This document shows positions 63,524 to 64,000 of a DNA stretch of 64,000 nt, piece after piece (positions within the stretch are counted from its first letter, which is position 1; every line of letters begins with the position of its first letter). This DNA is from Flavobacteriales bacterium UBA2306. GTDB lineage: Bacteria > Bacteroidota > Bacteroidia > Flavobacteriales > Weeksellaceae. A program made the position numbers and the translations under genes. The stretch spans positions 56,712-120,711 of the forward strand of contig DDVS01000001.1 in the NCBI GenBank assembly GCA_002345565.1, given 5' to 3'. The notes below the pieces were generated by a model that saw nothing but the letters and a program-made list of their open reading frames with translations, made no database searches and was not told the origin of the DNA.

Positions 63524-63558
63524 AAAACGCTTAAAAATTATTCTGAAGCGTTTTTTTT
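63524..63558 (+). terminator. Intrinsic terminator after element copy 4
   Basis: AAAACGCTT (63524-63532) pairs with AAGCGTTTT (63546-63554), 13-nt loop, with eight T. Unrelated in sequence to the other element terminators. Confidence 0.85.
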
Positions 63559-63578
63559 ATGAAAAATTTGATTTAATG

Positions 63579-64000
63579 TTATTCCACAATAACCTTAAAA
63601 TTACTATTCAGATTTTCTCCTGAAACATTCAGAATATAAGTTTATAAAGCTTTCTTATTATTAATTTTTAATTTAAAAATTCCTTTCTTGTTAGAATCGA
63701 TTTTTTCATTAATTATAACCTTTCCTGTCATATTTCGCAATGTTGAATTTAGATTAGATTTTTTAAGGTCTGACTGAAAATACACATAAGTTGCCGTCGT
63801 TCATTTTTGACTGCAAATCAGAAATCATCAGATTCTCAACTTGGTCACGGCTTGGATAAGGTGCACCGACATTCAAAATCGCTTTGTCATAAGCTTGTTG
63901 AGCGGTCAAAGTCGGATTTTTCATCAGATAATCGTAAGGCTCTGATTTGATAGAATTCCGTTCAGAATTCCGTCTTTGTTATTGTCAAAATAATTTCCCG
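63579..64000 (-). pseudogene. Polysaccharide lyase-like (PL1?) protein tail with T9SS-type C-terminus, broken and cut by window edge
   Basis: Minus-strand pieces are FDNNKDGILNGI, then in another frame SEPYDYLMKNPTLTAQQAY and NVGAPYPSRDQVENLM (as in pectate lyases of this group), and after a further shift GKVIINEKIDSNKKGIFKLK, a stop, and ILNVSGENLNSNFKVIVE, resembling a T9SS type A sorting domain. At least two frameshifts and one in-frame TAA (near 63640) break it. The N-terminus lies outside the window. Confidence 0.6.

Noticed and set aside
63366..63623. 85-aa frame through element copy 4 as a separate protein
   Set aside because: Its second half runs through the terminator and into the opposite-strand pseudogene. 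Only the first ~50 codons have a counterpart in copy 2, and the differences mostly change amino acids.
1..64000. CRISPR arrays, tRNA or rRNA genes
   Set aside because: No regularly spaced repeats and no recognisable tRNA or rRNA sequence were seen on either strand.

Overview
The window looks like a chromosomal segment of a low-GC Bacteroidota bacterium of the Chryseobacterium/Epilithonimonas type (Weeksellaceae). This rests on the -7 promoter box TAnnTTTG, a SusC/SusD pair, GPH-type sugar symport, a T9SS-like C-terminal sorting tail and protein content typical of that group. No genome-level comparison was possible. No tRNA, rRNA or CRISPR array was seen.

Region 1 (1-6 kb): a decayed IS256-family transposase, a small hypothetical gene, an outer-membrane MetA-like protein, and a minus-strand operon glycosyltransferase - UDP-galactopyranose mutase - glycoside hydrolase. 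Region 2 (6-26 kb): a large stress island. It holds a KatE-type catalase, Zn-alcohol dehydrogenase, PA2169-type protein, type II NADH dehydrogenase, a KGG (YciG-like) protein, two DUF892 (YciE/F-like) proteins, CinA, two SDRs, a dead cytoplasmic amylase, a FAD/Rieske oxidoreductase, DUF6766 and a 203-aa unknown. Four Crp/Fnr-family regulators lie among them. A collapsed second copy of the island (catalase N-terminus, DUF6766, DUF892, 203-aa relative) sits at 6.0-8.5 kb. Six promoters share one architecture: a TATGA-N6-TCATA operator centred 29.5-30.5 bp upstream of the first base of a TAnnTTTG-like box, which predicts class-II-type activation. One drives the glycosyltransferase-glf operon on the minus strand, so the surface-glycan operon appears to belong to the same stress regulon.

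Region 3 (27-50.4 kb): a galactoglucomannan utilisation locus. The minus-strand arm carries GH5, two GH26, GH27, a GH5-CE2 fusion, a sialate-O-acetylesterase-like protein, GH3, a tandem carbohydrate-binding protein, a cupin, a GPH symporter, a mannobiose 2-epimerase-like protein and a GH130 phosphorylase. An AraC regulator and SusC-SusD-surface glycan-binding protein are on the plus strand. Secreted enzymes would cut and deacetylate mannan, SusCD would import it, and mannobiose would be epimerised and phosphorolysed to mannose-1-phosphate and glucose.

Region 4 (50.7-64 kb): accessory and resistance genes. These are a broken SMODS-associated NUDIX gene, a fluoride riboswitch upstream of a ClC-F-type exporter with DUF190 and PAP2 genes, MTase-LysR-YeiH, a copper cluster (HMA-DUF3347 protein and a multicopper oxidase with a CopB-like tail), a decaying arsenic operon, and a broken lyase gene cut by the window end. 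Four copies of a dispersed element occur at 8.7, 26.6, 52.0 and 63.5 kb. Each is a 61-nt ungapped core followed immediately by its own intrinsic terminator, and two also carry a small-protein gene. This is the least explained structure in the window.
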